64,000 nt of DNA from Egbenema bharatensis. GTDB taxonomy: Bacteria > Cyanobacteriota > Cyanobacteriia > Elainellales > Elainellaceae. Position numbers and translations under genes: made by a program. Under the pieces are notes generated by a model that saw only the letters and a program-made list of their open reading frames with translations, searched no databases and was not told the origin of the DNA. Location of the stretch: contig NZ_CP182236.1 in NCBI RefSeq assembly GCF_048077055.1, positions 124,001 through 188,000 of the forward strand, read 5' to 3'. This document shows positions 63,784-64,000 of the stretch, piece by piece (position 1 is the stretch's first letter; each line of letters opens with the position of its first letter).

Positions 63784-64000
63784 ATGACTGGAATTGCACT
63801 TTTAGAACCCGATGATGAGTTCGAGCGGTTCTCCTCCCAATTCACCAACCTGGGCATTGATGACGATCGCGCTAATGCTCTGGGGCGAATCTTTGTTAGG
63901 GAATCAAAAGATCCCTTGTCCGTGTTAGAGCGATCGGATGAGGACTGGGATCTAATCTCAGGCGTGGTGGACGACCTGGCGGCTCTGCTGCCTAATGAGA
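63784..64000 (+). CDS. Unknown protein, cut by the window end
   Basis: ATG 63784 begins 41 bases after the preceding gene, and the frame is open to the window edge (72 residues visible). The start is TGIALLEPDDEFERFSSQFT and continues acidic. No family is visible. It likely forms one unit with the HTH-like gene before it. Confidence 0.6.
   Translation, partial: MTGIALLEPDDEFERFSSQFTNLGIDDDRANALGRIFVRESKDPLSVLERSDEDWDLISGVVDDLAALLPNE

Noticed and set aside
1..64000. CRISPR array or rRNA genes
   Set aside because: No regularly spaced repeat series and no rRNA-like sequence was seen on either strand.

Overview
The window reads as cyanobacterial DNA. The palindrome GCGATCGC and its shortened forms recur throughout, the natural-product genes have the cyanobacterial architecture (N-methyltransferase inside an adenylation domain, small stand-alone proteins, MbtH), and the relaxase and partition genes look like those of cyanobacterial plasmids. 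The genus cannot be named from the sequence.

Bases 1-43,731 are one dense, single-direction hybrid NRPS/PKS gene cluster; its beginning lies before the window. In gene order it encodes: the end of an NRPS (A-PCP); a KS-AT-(dead KR)-ACP polyketide synthase; a C-A(N-methyltransferase)-PCP-C-A-PCP NRPS; a frameshifted PanP-like PLP decarboxylase; a second KS-AT-(dead KR)-ACP; a luciferase-like monooxygenase; a serine-type C-A-PCP; a KS-AT-KR-ACP with intact KR; another serine-type C-A-PCP; and a docking-C-A-PCP-reductase protein. Tailoring and helper genes follow: a free methyltransferase, a class III aminotransferase, four unrecognised small proteins, MbtH, a tyrosinase and a type II thioesterase. 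If the line is collinear, the chain holds two beta-keto extensions that follow beta-alanine-type units, an N-methyl amino acid and two serines (one extended to a beta-hydroxy unit). It would be released as an aldehyde or alcohol that the aminotransferase could turn into an amine. The beta-alanine call (code read by eye as VDWVTSLADK) fits the neighbouring PanP-like aspartate decarboxylase, which would supply beta-alanine but carries a +1 frameshift here. These product statements are inference.

Bases 43,732-52,917 carry mobile-element functions. They include a decayed response-regulator fragment cut by a 90-bp MITE with a 6-bp target duplication, a MobF (TrwC/TraA) relaxase-helicase on the minus strand with a second long reading frame inside it, a ParM-type actin with a probable ParR-like partner, an excisionase-like protein and a tyrosine integrase. 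Next to the integrase is a 42-bp 3' half of tRNA-Phe(GAA) without its 5' half, flanked on both sides by short tandem repeats. That layout suits an attP on a plasmid, or the junction of two tandem elements, so the biosynthetic cluster may sit on a mobilisable and integrating replicon.

Bases 53,000-64,000 hold a compact block in which most proteins are not recognisable. Six translationally coupled minus-strand genes (one with a C1q-like jelly-roll head, one with a hydrophobic region) diverge from seven plus-strand genes that end in a holin-like small membrane protein, an unknown protein and an M15 peptidase. The 170-bp divergent promoter contains three palindromes. Beyond a strong terminator lie a small ORF, a ribbon-helix-helix-like repressor facing a perfect 16-bp inverted repeat, an HTH-like protein and one gene cut by the window end. 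The block looks like the structural and lysis part of a prophage-like or other particle-forming element, but no terminase, portal or major capsid protein can be recognised in it. It is the best candidate here for an undescribed system.
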